A DNA stretch of 64,000 nt from Thiorhodococcus mannitoliphagus (GTDB lineage: Bacteria; Pseudomonadota; Gammaproteobacteria; Chromatiales; Chromatiaceae): the NCBI RefSeq assembly GCF_010915725.1, contig NZ_JAAIJR010000004.1, forward strand, positions 28,645 to 92,644. Reading direction: 5' to 3'. Below, piece by piece: positions 25,103-34,620 of the stretch (within the stretch, counting starts at the first letter, position 1; the number at the start of each line of letters is the position of its first letter). The position numbers and the translations under genes are program-made. Under the pieces are notes generated by a model. It did no database searches. It saw nothing but the letters and a program-made list of their open reading frames with translations, and was not told the DNA's origin.

Positions 25103-25510
25103 CTAGCGATAATTGGGATGAGGTCTCGGATAGCCTGAGTCGTAGCCCCCGGGTGGCGGTGGCGGCGGACGATCATCCCAAGATCCGTAAACGAACTCAT
25201 CGTTGTTCTTGAGATCGTAGATGCGGCGATCCGCCGCACGCAGGCGCTCTTCAAGGCGACGACGCGCTTCATGAGGCGGATAAGCGTCGCGGCGCAGGCT
25301 GTCACCAAGCTGGCGAATCTCGCGCTGCTCGCGGCGCAGTGAGCGCGCCTCCCGCTCCGTCAAGACGCCAGCATCCACACCACGCTGGATCTCCTCCTGT
25401 TGGCGCGCCATCCAGTCTGGAATGCTCTGACTACCCGGCTGAGCCGCGAGCGGCAGCGCAAAACCGAACGTCAGAATGGCTAGGGAAAGCCGATTGGTCC
25501 ACGTCCTCAT
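25103..25510 (-). CDS. small exported protein with charged helical middle, unknown function
   Basis: 135 residues from MRTWTNRLS. The longer in-frame start is rejected because it would bury the signal peptide. The signal peptide is ~1-23 (LAILTFGFALPLAAQ). The middle (~30-100) is rich in Arg/Glu and predicted helical or coiled, with LTEREARSLRREQREI. The C-terminus is Pro/Gly/Tyr-rich (PPPPPPGGYDSGYPR). It resembles small periplasmic proteins of no known function in related bacteria. Confidence 0.65.
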   Translation of the reverse strand: MRTWTNRLSLAILTFGFALPLAAQPGSQSIPDWMARQQEEIQRGVDAGVLTEREARSLRREQREIRQLGDSLRRDAYPPHEARRRLEERLRAADRRIYDLKNNDEFVYGSWDDRPPPPPPGGYDSGYPRPHPNYR

Positions 25511-25699
25511 CAATCCCTCTCCTGTTAACATTGACGTAAAAGGGCAAACCAAACTTAGGGGCTAGTTGCCGAGCGGCAAGCGAGCATGCCGCTGACGATA
25601 GGACAGGCGAGCCATGAGCGCCATCGCGTAACCTCTCAAGCCCCCCACACCCCGCAAACCCCTGCGGGCTGACGCCGATCACCGGATGAAGCGAGATCC

Positions 25700-26647
25700 A
25701 TGAAGCCCAATGACCTGGAGGCCCTAACCGCACGCATCGGCCGCGCCCACGTCAGACAGCGGTTGGGCCTGGAAGGCGAGCATGAAGTCTTCGTGCTCAA
25801 CCGACCTGGCGCGCATTTTTTCTACCCGGAGAACTGGTACTCACTGCACGGCTTCATCCGCAGTTGCCTGCGGCTCGTCGGGTTATACGACCGCGCCCAG
25901 CGCAACGCCTGCAACATCCGCGTGCGTCATAACGCGCTTGCGCTGGCCAAGCTGCCTGCCGCCTTCGCAGGATTCCGCATTCTTCACCTAAGCGACCTGC
26001 ACCTCGACATGGATCCCCGCAACGCCGCAGCGATCACAGAACGAGTGCGGGATCTCCGCTACGAGCTTTGCGTCCTGACGGGGGACTTTCGAGCCAAGAC
26101 TTTCGGCCCTTTCGATCGCGTCGTCTCCGCCATGCAGGCGCTTAGACCCAGCTTGAGGGGGCCGGTTTATGCCATCCTTGGGAATCATGACACCCTGAGG
26201 CTCGTCCCCGAACTCGAGGCGCTGGAGATTCGGGTCCTCCTGAACGAATCAGAGCAGATCGAGCGGGATGGCCAGCGCATCCACCTCGCCGGGATCGACG
26301 ATGCACACTACTATCAGGTCCACAATCTCGAAAAGGCCGCAGCCGGTATTCCAGATGATGCCCTGTCGATCCTGCTCTCACACACCCCAGAGGTGTATCG
26401 GCACGCCGCGCACGCCGGCTTCGACGTCTTCCTTTGCGGCCACACGCACGGCGGCCAGATCTGCCTCCCGGGCGGCGTCGCCCTGACCTGGGACGCACGG
26501 TGCCCAAGGCGCTTAGCCGCTGGCCCCTGGCGCTATCACGACATGATCGGCTATACCTCGGTTGGAGCCGGCACTTCGGTGGTCAATGCCAGGCTCAACT
26601 GTCCGCCCGAGGTCACCCTGCATGAGCTTCAACAGAGGCCCAGCTAA
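25700..26647 (+). CDS. metallophosphoesterase, YaeI-like
   Basis: 315 residues. The calcineurin-like metal-binding motifs are in order: ILHLSDLHLDM (~94), LTGDFR (~123), AILGNHD (~157), SHTPEV (~228) and CGHTHGGQICLPGG (~246). The group resembles YaeI, which has been described as acting on UDP-diacylglucosamine-type lipids; the substrate here is open. No N-terminal transmembrane anchor is evident. The end overlaps the convergent CarS-like gene by 4 bp. Confidence 0.88.
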   Translation: MKPNDLEALTARIGRAHVRQRLGLEGEHEVFVLNRPGAHFFYPENWYSLHGFIRSCLRLVGLYDRAQRNACNIRVRHNALALAKLPAAFAGFRILHLSDLHLDMDPRNAAAITERVRDLRYELCVLTGDFRAKTFGPFDRVVSAMQALRPSLRGPVYAILGNHDTLRLVPELEALEIRVLLNESEQIERDGQRIHLAGIDDAHYYQVHNLEKAAAGIPDDALSILLSHTPEVYRHAAHAGFDVFLCGHTHGGQICLPGGVALTWDARCPRRLAAGPWRYHDMIGYTSVGAGTSVVNARLNCPPEVTLHELQQRPS

Positions 26648-27123
26648 CGCCAGAGGCGAAGGCTGAGCAGATGCCGGAAGGCCGGAGTCAAGACCAGGTT
26701 GACAACCAAGAAACCGAGGACGACCAGCAGCACCTCAAAGCTGTCTAGCGCAAGCGGACCGCGCAGTATCAGCAGCGGAAGCAGCGCTTCCGGGATCTGG
26801 TCCAAGAGGAACACCGAGGCGCTCGATGGCAGCCCGAGCCGGCGTTTCAGGAAGCTGACTGCGGCATCGCCGAGCATGGCCGCCACAGCCACGGCAAGCC
26901 CCAAGGGCCAGGGCAGACCCAAGACTTCGGCCACCAAGGGCGTTGTCAGAACACTCGCCGCCCAACCGCGCCAGGTCTTGGAGCGCCCCAGCAGCAGGTG
27001 TCCATCGCCCAGCCGACGTCCGCCATCGACCGGCCGCGCCCAGCGCCGTCCGAGCACCAGGCACGCCACGACTGGAGCGCCATTGGCCCAGCTAATGAGG
27101 ATCAACGCAGCCAACATCCCCAA
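26644..27123 (-). CDS. CDP-archaeol synthase (CarS)-like membrane protein
   Basis: 159 residues, nearly all hydrophobic, with about four to five membrane spans. The conserved polar stretch GRSKTWRGW (~46-54), followed by LGDAAVSFLKRRLG (~84) and FLLDQIPEAL (~105), matches the CarS/DUF46 family. In archaea CarS joins CTP to the unsaturated archaeal lipid precursor. In bacteria these homologues are uncharacterised and probably act on another lipid phosphate. It is convergent with the phosphoesterase, and there is no lipid gene cluster around it. Confidence 0.8.
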   Translation of the reverse strand: MGMLAALILISWANGAPVVACLVLGRRWARPVDGGRRLGDGHLLLGRSKTWRGWAASVLTTPLVAEVLGLPWPLGLAVAVAAMLGDAAVSFLKRRLGLPSSASVFLLDQIPEALLPLLILRGPLALDSFEVLLVVLGFLVVNLVLTPAFRHLLSLRLWR

Positions 27124-27220
27124 TGCCTGTCTCCCGACTCACCCCTGTGACCCCCAGCGCTAGAGGCGTCGCATTGGCGCTGCGCCCCCAACCCTTCAAC
27201 TTTGATAGACACCCCGCGCT

Positions 27221-28621
27221 ATGACCGCAAGCTTCTCAGACTTTCTGCTTCCAGAACCCTTGATGCGCGGCCTTGCCCGCGCAGACTATCGTGAGCCGAC
27301 GCCGGTCCAGGCCCAAGTGATTCCCTTGGCGATCGACGGCGCCGACCTTCTGGTCTCAGCCGCCACGGGCTCCGGCAAGACCGCCGCCTTCCTGCTTCCC
27401 ACCATGCAGCGCTTCATCGACGTCCCCAAGGCGCGCGGAGGGACGCGCGCCTTGGTACTGGTCCCAACGCGCGAGCTTGCCCGGCAGATCCATGACCACT
27501 TCATGCAAATCGGGAGCTATACGCGCCTGACGGCCGAGGTCGTCACAGGTGGCGAGCCACGCGCCCACCAAGTCGCCAAGCTGCGCCGCAATCCCGAAAT
27601 CCTGATCGCAACGCCCGGACGCTTGCTCGACCTTCTGCAATCACAGCATGTGGAACTCGGGGATCTGGAAATTCTCGTCCTCGACGAGGCCGACCGCATG
27701 CTGGACATGGGCTTTGCGGAAGATGTCCTGACCATCATCCAACAGAGCCCGCCCGAGCGGCAATCCATGCTGTTTTCGGCGACCTTGCAACAGCGCGGAC
27801 TCGCGCGGATCACGGAGAGCTTGCTGCGTGAGCCCGAGACACTGGTGATCAACCCCGTGCGCGAGCAGCACCCGGATATCTCACACCAGATGCTGCTGAG
27901 CGACGACCTCGCACACAAGCAGCAGCAGCTGCTCTGGCTGCTGCAGCACGAGACCTTCGAGAAGTCCTTGGTCTTTACCAACACGCGCGAGGGCGCCGAG
28001 ATCCTGGGGGCCTTTCTGCAAGCGGAGGGCCAGCGCGTCGCCGTCTTACACGGCGTCTTGGACCAGCGCGAGCGCAATCGCATCATCGGCCTCGTGCACA
28101 GCGGACGCGTCCAAATTCTTGTCGCGACGGATCTGGCTGCACGAGGACTGGACGTCCCAGGCATGGATTATGTCGTCAACTTCGATCTACCGCGCAACGG
28201 CGACGACTACCTGCACCGCAGCGGCCGCACTGGACGGGCCGGCGCAAAGGGCCGCGCGGCCTCATTGGTTGGCCCCCCCGAGTGGAATCGCATGGAGAGC
28301 ATCGCGCGCTACCTCAATCTGGAGGTCGAGCTGCGCGCCATCGATGGACTCGCCGCAAAATTCAGTGGACCCAAGCGGCGCAAAGCCGCAAGCAAGCCTG
28401 GCAGCAAGACCGCCAAGGGCTCGAAACACCCACAACAGCAGGAAAAGCCGAAACACAAGGATCGACTCAGAGATCGCAAGAACATCGGCAAGCGACGCAA
28501 ACCAGCAGCAGCCGCCACCGAACGCGCCGTCGAAGCCGGACATACCCCGCTGCGCAAGAAACAGACGAGCACCGAGGATTCCCAGGCGCCCAAGGAGTCG
28601 AGAAGGAAGGATCCAACCTGA
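27221..28621 (+). CDS. DEAD-box ATP-dependent RNA helicase (SrmB/RhlE type)
   Basis: 466 residues with all core motifs: Q-motif region (YREPTPVQAQVIP), AATGSGKT (~46), PTRELA, TPGR, LDEADRMLDMGF (~155), SAT, ATDLAARGLD (~300) and HRSGRTGRAG (~330). From ~375 a Lys/Arg-rich disordered tail (KRRKAASKPGSK...) is likely to bind RNA. Domain order and tail fit SrmB/RhlE helicases of ribosome assembly and RNA turnover; which of the two is uncertain. Confidence 0.9.
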   Translation: MTASFSDFLLPEPLMRGLARADYREPTPVQAQVIPLAIDGADLLVSAATGSGKTAAFLLPTMQRFIDVPKARGGTRALVLVPTRELARQIHDHFMQIGSYTRLTAEVVTGGEPRAHQVAKLRRNPEILIATPGRLLDLLQSQHVELGDLEILVLDEADRMLDMGFAEDVLTIIQQSPPERQSMLFSATLQQRGLARITESLLREPETLVINPVREQHPDISHQMLLSDDLAHKQQQLLWLLQHETFEKSLVFTNTREGAEILGAFLQAEGQRVAVLHGVLDQRERNRIIGLVHSGRVQILVATDLAARGLDVPGMDYVVNFDLPRNGDDYLHRSGRTGRAGAKGRAASLVGPPEWNRMESIARYLNLEVELRAIDGLAAKFSGPKRRKAASKPGSKTAKGSKHPQQQEKPKHKDRLRDRKNIGKRRKPAAAATERAVEAGHTPLRKKQTSTEDSQAPKESRRKDPT

Positions 28622-28709
28622 CGCCGGCATTCGACAACACCAAGGCGCGGGCTGCACAAGGAAGGGCGCTCAACCACTCGCCGCCGTTGCCTCAAGGCAT
28701 CCAGTCGCC

Positions 28710-28875
28710 TAGGAGCCTGTCCGACTTAGGATGAATCGGCTGCGGAATCGGGAGAAGGGTCCCTTTCGCCCCGCTTTTTCGTTACATAGAACCACTATGC
28801 GCCTCAAAACCGGAACGAAATGGCCTCGCTCTCCCACTTCCTCGCTTCGACCCCCCCAAGTCGGACAGGCTCCTA
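28710..28875. repeat. 166-bp MITE-like element with 18-bp perfect terminal inverted repeats
   Basis: The ends are TAGGAGCCTGTCCGACTT and its exact reverse complement. If the outer TA pairs are target bases, the element proper starts GGAGCC and is flanked by TA dinucleotides, as with IS630/mariner-type transposition. The interior has no coding capacity. Confidence 0.75.
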
Positions 28876-29017
28876 GAGGCTCTCTGAAGATTGCAATCGC
28901 CCGAGCTGAAGGGGCGAATGCATTCGCACTCTCGCCAGTGCTAAGGGCGACTAAGGTGATTTCCGGGAAACAACAGACCCGCAGTTCCGATCCCGTAGGA
29001 TGGGCAAAGCCCTGGCG

Positions 29018-29124
29018 ATGAGAAAGCGTCCATCAACAACTTCCCCCCTTTCGCAAAGGGGGGCTAGGGGGGATTTCGGGCGGCGTCGCTCGCATCGGGA
29101 AACAATTGATGGACACTTGCTTAG
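29018..29124 (-). repeat. 107-bp MITE-like element, copy C
   Basis: Inverted relative to copies A and B. It begins ATGAGAAAGCGTCCATCAA and ends TTGATGGACACTTGCTTAG, with the same internal G/C-run palindrome. The ends differ from A and B only in the outermost bases. No clear target duplication. Confidence 0.85.
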
Positions 29125-29211
29125 CGCCGTCACCCAGCCGGTGAGCATCGCTGGGTGGCTAGGGTGACGATTACGCGCAACCGGCGGCTGGAAGCTGGCA
29201 GCGCGCTGCGA

Positions 29212-29997
29212 TCAGACCGCCACGCCCATGGATGCATGAATGTGCTGCACGACCATGGGATGGAGTCCAGTTTTCTGGGCGAACTGACGCAGATAGTCAC
29301 GTTCCGCATCCGTATCGACCTCGACCGCCAACAAGGATGCCGCATAAACCTCCGCAGCGACCTCCTGATTGGGTATCTCGGCGACAAAGGCATCCAGATC
29401 GAGCGGCTCGCGAAACTGCGCCATTAGCCAGGCCTGGTCTTGCTGCCCCATGCCGGATGACTGTGCCTTGCCCGCAATGCGCTGGACCTCGTCGACGCTA
29501 ATCTCGCCGTCCGCCTTGGCCATATTGATCATGCCATTGAGGATGAGCCGAGCCTTGTCCTGAACCACCTCCTCTTCGGCCGCCGTCTCTGGGGGCTTGA
29601 GACCCAGCGGCAGCTGACCAGCACTGAAAGGCGCCTGGACACCCGCCCCACCCTGCCCCTGGCCCGCGTTGGTCAGCGCCTTGAAAGCGACGCCTGCAAG
29701 CATGGCTAAGGCGCCTCCGGTCATGGCGCCCTTGATGGAATCGCCACCACCGCCAAGCATAGAGCCCAGCACGGCCCCAAGCCCCCCGGCCTGCAGCGGG
29801 CTCTCCGCCGCGTTACCGAGCTGGCCCTTTGCCATGCCCAGGATCCCATCCAAGAGGCCGCCCGCCCCGCCCTGACCACCTAGCATCTGCCCAAGATTGG
29901 CCTGTAGGTCCTCCAAGGCATTACCCATGCGGGCCTGACCGGATTGCCCGAGATTGATCTGTAAAAACGAGCCGAGTAGATCGCCGAAATTCGCCAT
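29212..29997 (-). CDS. DUF533/TerB-like (YebE-type) protein
   Basis: 261 residues from MANFGDLLGSFLQ with a clear AGGAGA ribosome-binding site; a longer in-frame start is rejected. The N-terminal half is Gly-rich with a hydrophobic stretch AMTGGALAMLAGVAFKAL (~95-115), probably membrane-associated. The C-terminal ~110 residues (ARLILNGMINMAKADGEIS then LLAVEVDTDAERDYLRQFA) form the helical TerB/DUF533 fold. YebE-type proteins are inner-membrane or envelope-stress associated with unknown activity. Monocistronic. Confidence 0.8.
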   Translation of the reverse strand: MANFGDLLGSFLQINLGQSGQARMGNALEDLQANLGQMLGGQGGAGGLLDGILGMAKGQLGNAAESPLQAGGLGAVLGSMLGGGGDSIKGAMTGGALAMLAGVAFKALTNAGQGQGGAGVQAPFSAGQLPLGLKPPETAAEEEVVQDKARLILNGMINMAKADGEISVDEVQRIAGKAQSSGMGQQDQAWLMAQFREPLDLDAFVAEIPNQEVAAEVYAASLLAVEVDTDAERDYLRQFAQKTGLHPMVVQHIHASMGVAV

Positions 29998-30471
29998 GAT
30001 TCTTGTCTCCTGAGTGCGTCGATAATCTTGATGTATCGGCCGGCAATAGAACTGAGCCTTCACCGCCACGCGCCGCCGTAGGGCTGGCCCGACGTTGAGG
30101 TGTGGGCAGATTCTAGAAACAACATCCTCTCGCCCGCCAGCTCAGCAGCCATGAGAAGGCGAAGGAGCCAGGTCGCCACCGGCCAGCTCAGGGATCAATA
30201 TCGAAGAGCGCCTGCCCGCGAGCGCGGGCACCAAGGCGTTGCCACAGCTCGGCCGCACCACGGCAGTCATCCTGAGGTGGTCATGAGAAAGCACGTCATG
30301 AGAACCAGAATCCGGCTCAAGAGGAGCAGCCCAAGCCCCAAGCAGCAGAGGCTGCACCGCTGGACTCAAGCGCAAAATGCATTGGAAAAGGTTACTCAGC
30401 TCATGGCTCAGCAAGGTATCGCGGCCCATCTCAGGCCACTTCCAAGGGCCGCGAAACGACCCCGGTCCCGC
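29998..30471. other. intergenic region between DUF533 and SAM hydrolase genes
   Basis: 474 bp. Short open frames on both strands lack conserved features. One perfect hairpin (GCCCGCgagcGCGGGC, 30214-30229) has no U-run, so it is not a typical terminator. The promoter of the DUF533 gene should lie at its left end. Confidence 0.4.
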
Positions 30472-31230
30472 TCAATGACTCGACGGGATTAAGGGCGCAA
30501 GCCGATCACCAGGCACAAGCCCAAGCACTGCATCCGCGCGCCCCTGATTCACCGCGACCTCGACCAGACCCAGCGCATTCTCGTACCAAAATGCCTCTCC
30601 GGGCGCGACCTCGCAGAAGGTCCTGGCATGCTTCAGAAGGTGAGGTCCCACCGGAAGTACCTGGTCAGCAGTCCCAACCGGTGCGCGCATGCCGGTCAGA
30701 CAGTTCCCATAGCGATCGACGTAGATCACCCGATCGAGATCCGCCGGCCAGTCAGCCCCGATCACCTGGCTCGGGTTCAGTTCCTCGAGGCCCAGATCCT
30801 CGGCGCGACAGAGTCGCGCAGCAGCAGGCGCAAACCAGTCACGCCCATGAAAGCTCGCAGACAAAGCCTCGGGGCGCCAACCGATCCGCCACACCCGAGC
30901 ACGTCGCGACCGCAGGATCATCGGCGCGAAGAGACCATTGTCCGGCCCTAGCAGCCAGTCGTCGTCCACCTGCAGCACGAGCGCGGAACGATCCCCGCCC
31001 ACGCCCGGATCGACGACGCAAAGATAGAGGGTGCGAGCCGGCATATCCCGAGCCAGGGCCGGCAGCAGATAAGCCGCCAGGTCCGGTCGAAACGCCGGCA
31101 GATCCTGGACCAGATCGACCTGCGGCATGGAAGGCATCAACGCCTGAAGGCGCGCGCGCATCTGGCCGACATAGATGCCATCGCCAAAATCCGTCACCAG
31201 CGCGATCCGATCTGCAAGCGTCCGACTCAT
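30472..31230 (-). CDS. SAM hydrolase (DUF62 / SAM hydroxide adenosyltransferase)
   Basis: 252 residues from MSRTLADRIALVTDFG with a GAGAGG ribosome-binding site. Family markers are ALVTDFGDGIYVGQMR (~8-24), CVVDPGVGGDR (~74), LGPDNGLFAP (~96), FHGRDWFAPAAARL (~125) and VDRYGNCLTGM (~165). Enzymes of this fold hydrolyse S-adenosylmethionine to adenosine and methionine. It lies just beyond the terminator that ends the ribosomal cluster, so it is expressed separately. Confidence 0.88.
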   Translation of the reverse strand: MSRTLADRIALVTDFGDGIYVGQMRARLQALMPSMPQVDLVQDLPAFRPDLAAYLLPALARDMPARTLYLCVVDPGVGGDRSALVLQVDDDWLLGPDNGLFAPMILRSRRARVWRIGWRPEALSASFHGRDWFAPAAARLCRAEDLGLEELNPSQVIGADWPADLDRVIYVDRYGNCLTGMRAPVGTADQVLPVGPHLLKHARTFCEVAPGEAFWYENALGLVEVAVNQGRADAVLGLVPGDRLAPLIPSSH

Positions 31231-31327
31231 CTGACCTCTCCAATGCATCGACCTGAAGACAAACCTCGATCCGGCGCCATCTCGTGGGAGAGTTTCCGGC
31301 AATCGTCTGAGTCTTTCCAGCAGACAC

Positions 31328-31352
31328 AAAAAAGCCGGGCATCTGCCCGGCT
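31328..31352 (-). terminator. intrinsic terminator downstream of rplQ
   Basis: Read on the minus strand, GAGCCGGGC-AGAT-GCCCGGC forms a strong GC stem followed by six T. It lies 31 bp past the rplQ stop and ends the long ribosomal transcript. Confidence 0.93.
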
Positions 31353-31382
31353 CTTCAGCGTCACCCTCATTGGCTGTCGCGC

Positions 31383-31775
31383 TCAGTCGTCGTCCACCTC
31401 GGCAGCAGCTTCAACGATTGGACGATCAACCAGCTCGACGTAGGCCATGGGCGCAGCGTCACTAGGACGGAACCCGCACTTGAGGATGCGCAGATAACCG
31501 CCCGGCCGGCTCTGATAGCGCGGACCTAGCTCGGCAAAGAGCTTGCCAACGGCCTCCTTGTCGCGCAAACGCGAAAAGGCGATACGACGCTTATGAACGG
31601 AATCGGACTTCGCCATGGTGATCAAGGGCTCTGCAACACTGCGCAGCTCCTTCGCCTTAGGCAGCGTAGTCTTGATCAGCTCGTGACGAAACAGCGAGGC
31701 GGCCATATTACGAAACATGGCCTCACGATGAGAGCTGGTCCGATTCAAGTGCCTTCCGGCTTTGCGGTGACGCAT
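31383..31775 (-). CDS. rplQ: 50S ribosomal protein L17
   Basis: 130 residues. [20 protein letters not shown] and [18 protein letters not shown] are the invariant L17 N-terminus, which binds 23S rRNA near the peptide exit tunnel. Last gene of the alpha operon, 72 nt after rpoA and just before a strong terminator. The acidic C-terminus (EAAAEVDDD) is a normal variable tail. Confidence 0.97.
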   Translation of the reverse strand: MRHRKAGRHLNRTSSHREAMFRNMAASLFRHELIKTTLPKAKELRSVAEPLITMAKSDSVHKRRIAFSRLRDKEAVGKLFAELGPRYQSRPGGYLRILKCGFRPSDAAPMAYVELVDRPIVEAAAEVDDD

Positions 31776-31847
31776 GGTCCTGATCCTGAATCAATCGTTA
31801 AGTCTTTAAATTCATGGGCCTAGTCGCGGAACATCCCGCGACCAGGG

Positions 31848-32855
31848 TTATCGAACGCTGAGTTCGGCGATGTTCTCTGGAGGCCAGTTCTCGAGACGCA
31901 TGCCCAGCGAGAGACCGCGAGTCGCGAGGACATCCTTAATCTCGGTCAGCGACTTCTTGCCGAGGTTCGGGGTCTTCAGAAGCTCGACCTCGGTCCGCTG
32001 AATCAAATCGCCGATCAGATAGATGTTCTCCGCCTTCAAGCAGTTAGCGGAGCGAACCGTCAGCTCGAGATCGTCTACCGGGCGCAGCAAGATGGGGTCA
32101 TAGGGCGACTCGTCACGCGACTCGGCAACCTGACTCTCGGCCGGCCCAGTTCCCTCCAATGCGACAAAGCTCGAGAGCTGATCGCGCAGGATGGTGGCGG
32201 CGCGCTGGATCGCCTCTTTCGGGTCGATGGTCCCGTTGGTCTCGAGATCAATGACCAGGCGATCCAGATCGGTGCGCTGCTCGACGCGTGCGGACTGCAC
32301 CTCGATCGCAACGCGACGGACCGGGCTGAAGGACGCATCGATTGGCAGCTTGCCAATCGGCCGATCCTCGCTTTCCAGCTCGCGCTGACTCGCCGGCTCG
32401 TAGCCGAGACCACGACGCACCGTCAGCGTCATACTCAGCTCACCCTCGGTCAAATTAGCGATGACCAGGTCGGGATTCGCGATCTCAGCGGTGTGATCGA
32501 TTTGAATATCGGCGGCCGTAACCGCACCAGCACCACTCTTGCTCAGCGTATAGGTCGCTTCGTCCTTGCCTTTCAGTGAGATTGCGAGATGCTTGAGATT
32601 CAGCAGGATCTCGAGCACGTCCTCCTGAACACCTTCGAGTGTCGTGTATTCATGCAGAACACCCTGAATCTCGACCTCCGTTACGGCGCAACCGTCCATC
32701 GACGAGAGCAAGATTCGCCGCAACGCGTTTCCGAGGGTGTGACCGAAACCGCGCTCGAGGGGCTCCAGCGAGACCTTGGCATGGCTCGCGCTGCCATCGA
32801 CCAGGTCGACTTTAACGATGCGCGGTTTCAGAAATTCGCCAATAGCGTCAGTCAT
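31848..32855 (-). CDS. rpoA: RNA polymerase subunit alpha
   Basis: 335 residues, near the usual proteobacterial length. The assembly domain is N-terminal ([23 protein letters not shown] ~35). The C-terminal domain, which contacts UP elements and activators, has [16 protein letters not shown] and [15 protein letters not shown]. It dimerises to nucleate polymerase assembly. It sits between rpsD and rplQ as in other proteobacteria. Confidence 0.98.
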   Translation of the reverse strand: MTDAIGEFLKPRIVKVDLVDGSASHAKVSLEPLERGFGHTLGNALRRILLSSMDGCAVTEVEIQGVLHEYTTLEGVQEDVLEILLNLKHLAISLKGKDEATYTLSKSGAGAVTAADIQIDHTAEIANPDLVIANLTEGELSMTLTVRRGLGYEPASQRELESEDRPIGKLPIDASFSPVRRVAIEVQSARVEQRTDLDRLVIDLETNGTIDPKEAIQRAATILRDQLSSFVALEGTGPAESQVAESRDESPYDPILLRPVDDLELTVRSANCLKAENIYLIGDLIQRTEVELLKTPNLGKKSLTEIKDVLATRGLSLGMRLENWPPENIAELSVR

Positions 32856-32877
32856 TCAGTGCCTCTCTGGGTGCTCC

Positions 32878-33498
32878 TTACTTGGAGTACAGCTCAACGA
32901 TCAAAGACTCGTTGATATCTGCCGGCAGATCCGAGCGGTCTGGGACACGTTTGAAGACGCCCTTGAATCCCTTGCTATCGACCTCGACCCAATCGGGGAA
33001 GCCGTATTGCTCGGCGAGCGCGATGGCGTTCTGCACACGAACCTGCTTACGTGCCGGCTCACGAACCTCAACCTGATCTTCCGCACTGATCTGGAAAGAT
33101 GGGATGTTCACGATGCGACCATTCACTAGGACGCCCTTGTGGCTCACGAGCTGACGGGCCTCGGAGCGCGTTGAGCCGAACCCCATGCGATAGACCACAT
33201 TGTCCAGGCGACGCTCAAGGAGCTGCAAAAGCACCTCACCGGTTGCACCCTTACTCTTGGCGGCCTTCTTGTAGTAGTTGCGGAACTGCTTTTCGAGAAT
33301 GCCGTAGGTGCGGCGCACCTTCTGCTTCTCACGCAGCTGAACGCCATAGTCAGAGAGGCGCCGACGCCGGTCGGTGGTCTGACCGGGCTGTTTCTCTAGA
33401 TTGCACTTGGTATCCAAGGCGCGAGCGCGGCTTTTGAGCGAAAGATCGCTGCCTTCGCGTCGTGCCAGCTTGCAGGTAGGGCCTGTATAGCGTGCCAT
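32878..33498 (-). CDS. rpsD: 30S ribosomal protein S4
   Basis: 206 residues. Start [19 protein letters not shown]; the S4 RNA-binding region is [26 protein letters not shown] (~92). No Cys4 zinc motif is seen in the N-terminus, so this is the zinc-free form. S4 nucleates 30S assembly and in enterics represses the alpha operon; an equivalent leader was not sought here. Confidence 0.98.
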   Translation of the reverse strand: MARYTGPTCKLARREGSDLSLKSRARALDTKCNLEKQPGQTTDRRRRLSDYGVQLREKQKVRRTYGILEKQFRNYYKKAAKSKGATGEVLLQLLERRLDNVVYRMGFGSTRSEARQLVSHKGVLVNGRIVNIPSFQISAEDQVEVREPARKQVRVQNAIALAEQYGFPDWVEVDSKGFKGVFKRVPDRSDLPADINESLIVELYSK

Positions 33499-33524
33499 GT
33501 CTCTTCCTGTTGAACTGTCAGACG

Positions 33525-33914
33525 TCAGACGCGCCGCTTCTTGGGCGGACGACAGCCATTGTGCGGGATAGGCGTCACGTCGGTGATGCTGGTGATCTTG
33601 AACCCGGCGTTGTTGAGTGCCCGCACAGCCGATTCGCGGCCAGGACCAGGCCCCTTCACATTGACGTCAAGGTTGCGAAGACCATATTCCTTCGCCGCCT
33701 GACCTGCCCGATCCGCAGCCACCTGCGCGGCGAACGGAGTGCTCTTGCGCGAGCCACGGAAGCCGGAGCCACCCGAAGTCGCCCACGCCAGGGCGTTGCC
33801 TTGACGGTCGGTAATGGTGATGATGGTGTTGTTGAAGGAGGCATGGACGTGAGCAACCCCGTCCGCGACCTGCTTCTTGATCTTCTTCTTTGTACTGCGA
33901 ATCGGTTTAGCCAT
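33525..33914 (-). CDS. rpsK: 30S ribosomal protein S11
   Basis: 129 residues, ending [11 protein letters not shown], the hallmark C-terminus of S11. [17 protein letters not shown] is the conserved N-terminal core. It forms part of the mRNA exit platform. 26 nt upstream of rpsD and 36 nt downstream of rpsM. Confidence 0.98.
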   Translation of the reverse strand: MAKPIRSTKKKIKKQVADGVAHVHASFNNTIITITDRQGNALAWATSGGSGFRGSRKSTPFAAQVAADRAGQAAKEYGLRNLDVNVKGPGPGRESAVRALNNAGFKITSITDVTPIPHNGCRPPKKRRV

Positions 33915-33950
33915 TCGACCTAATCCAGCTCGTGTGCAGCGCGCGGGCGC

Positions 33951-34307
33951 TTAGCGTTTAATCGGGCGGCGCGGGCCCTTGCGGGTCCGAGCATTGGTTC
34001 TGGTCCGCTGACCACGCAGCGGCAAGCCGCGACGATGACGAATACCGCGATTGCAGCCGAGATCCATGAGACGCTTGATGTTCATCGACACCTCGCGACG
34101 CAGGTCTCCCTCAACAGAGAACTTCGCGACTTCAGCGCGCAGCTTGTCGACCTCTTCCTCGGTGAGGGCCTGGACTTTGGTCTCGCGCGGAATACCCGCC
34201 GCATCGCAAATCTGACCCGCACGGGTGCAACCGATGCCGTAGATCGCGGTCAATGCGATCACGGCGTGTTTTTTATCTGGGATATTGACGCCGGCGATAC
34301 GGGCCAT
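33951..34307 (-). CDS. rpsM: 30S ribosomal protein S13
   Basis: 118 residues. [26 protein letters not shown] is the conserved opening, and the C-terminus [19 protein letters not shown] contacts the decoding region and tRNA. It heads the alpha operon after rpmJ, with 85 nt between them. Confidence 0.98.
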   Translation of the reverse strand: MARIAGVNIPDKKHAVIALTAIYGIGCTRAGQICDAAGIPRETKVQALTEEEVDKLRAEVAKFSVEGDLRREVSMNIKRLMDLGCNRGIRHRRGLPLRGQRTRTNARTRKGPRRPIKR

Positions 34308-34392
34308 AGCTTACGAACCCCTTTATCCTAAAAGCTCAGCGGGTAAACCGCGTAGTATACCAAACTGCCTGGAACGGTCAACCAAAAAGCAC

Positions 34393-34506
34393 TCAACCTT
34401 GGCGCTGCTTGTGACGCGGGTCCGAGCAGATGACCCGTACTGAGCCATTGCGCCGGATGATTCGGCAGTTTCTGCACATTTTCTTGACAGATGCACGCAC
34501 TTTCAT
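34393..34506 (-). CDS. rpmJ: 50S ribosomal protein L36
   Basis: 37 residues read directly from the minus strand: [19 protein letters not shown], then [11 protein letters not shown]. The C-x2-C, C and H residues form the zinc site of the C+ form of L36. It sits between secY and rpsM as expected. An AGGAGAT ribosome-binding site precedes the ATG. Confidence 0.95.
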   Translation of the reverse strand: MKVRASVKKMCRNCRIIRRNGSVRVICSDPRHKQRQG

Positions 34507-34620
34507 TGTTTATCTCCTAAGACTCGAGCGCCGACGGGAAAGGCAGCGCAACCGCGCTTCCCGTGCAGGATAAGGGAAACCCTCACCCTTCTTGAGCACC
34601 TAAGCGCCTGAAAATTGAAA

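Larger units (their letters stand above)
28622..29211. other. 590-bp intergenic region carrying two MITE-like elements
   Basis: It holds the 166-bp element (28710-28875) and 107-bp MITE copy C (29018-29124). A partial REP-like piece (CGTAGGATGGGCAAAGC) lies just before copy C. The open frame through it translates repeat DNA and is not a gene. Confidence 0.6.

Noticed and set aside
28731..29021. A 96-codon frame downstream of the DEAD-box helicase gene
   Set aside because: It is the translation of MITE and repeat DNA.
30100..30492. A 130-codon Arg-rich plus-strand frame
   Set aside because: Compositionally odd, no ribosome-binding site, overlaps the end of the SAM hydrolase gene; no recognised family.
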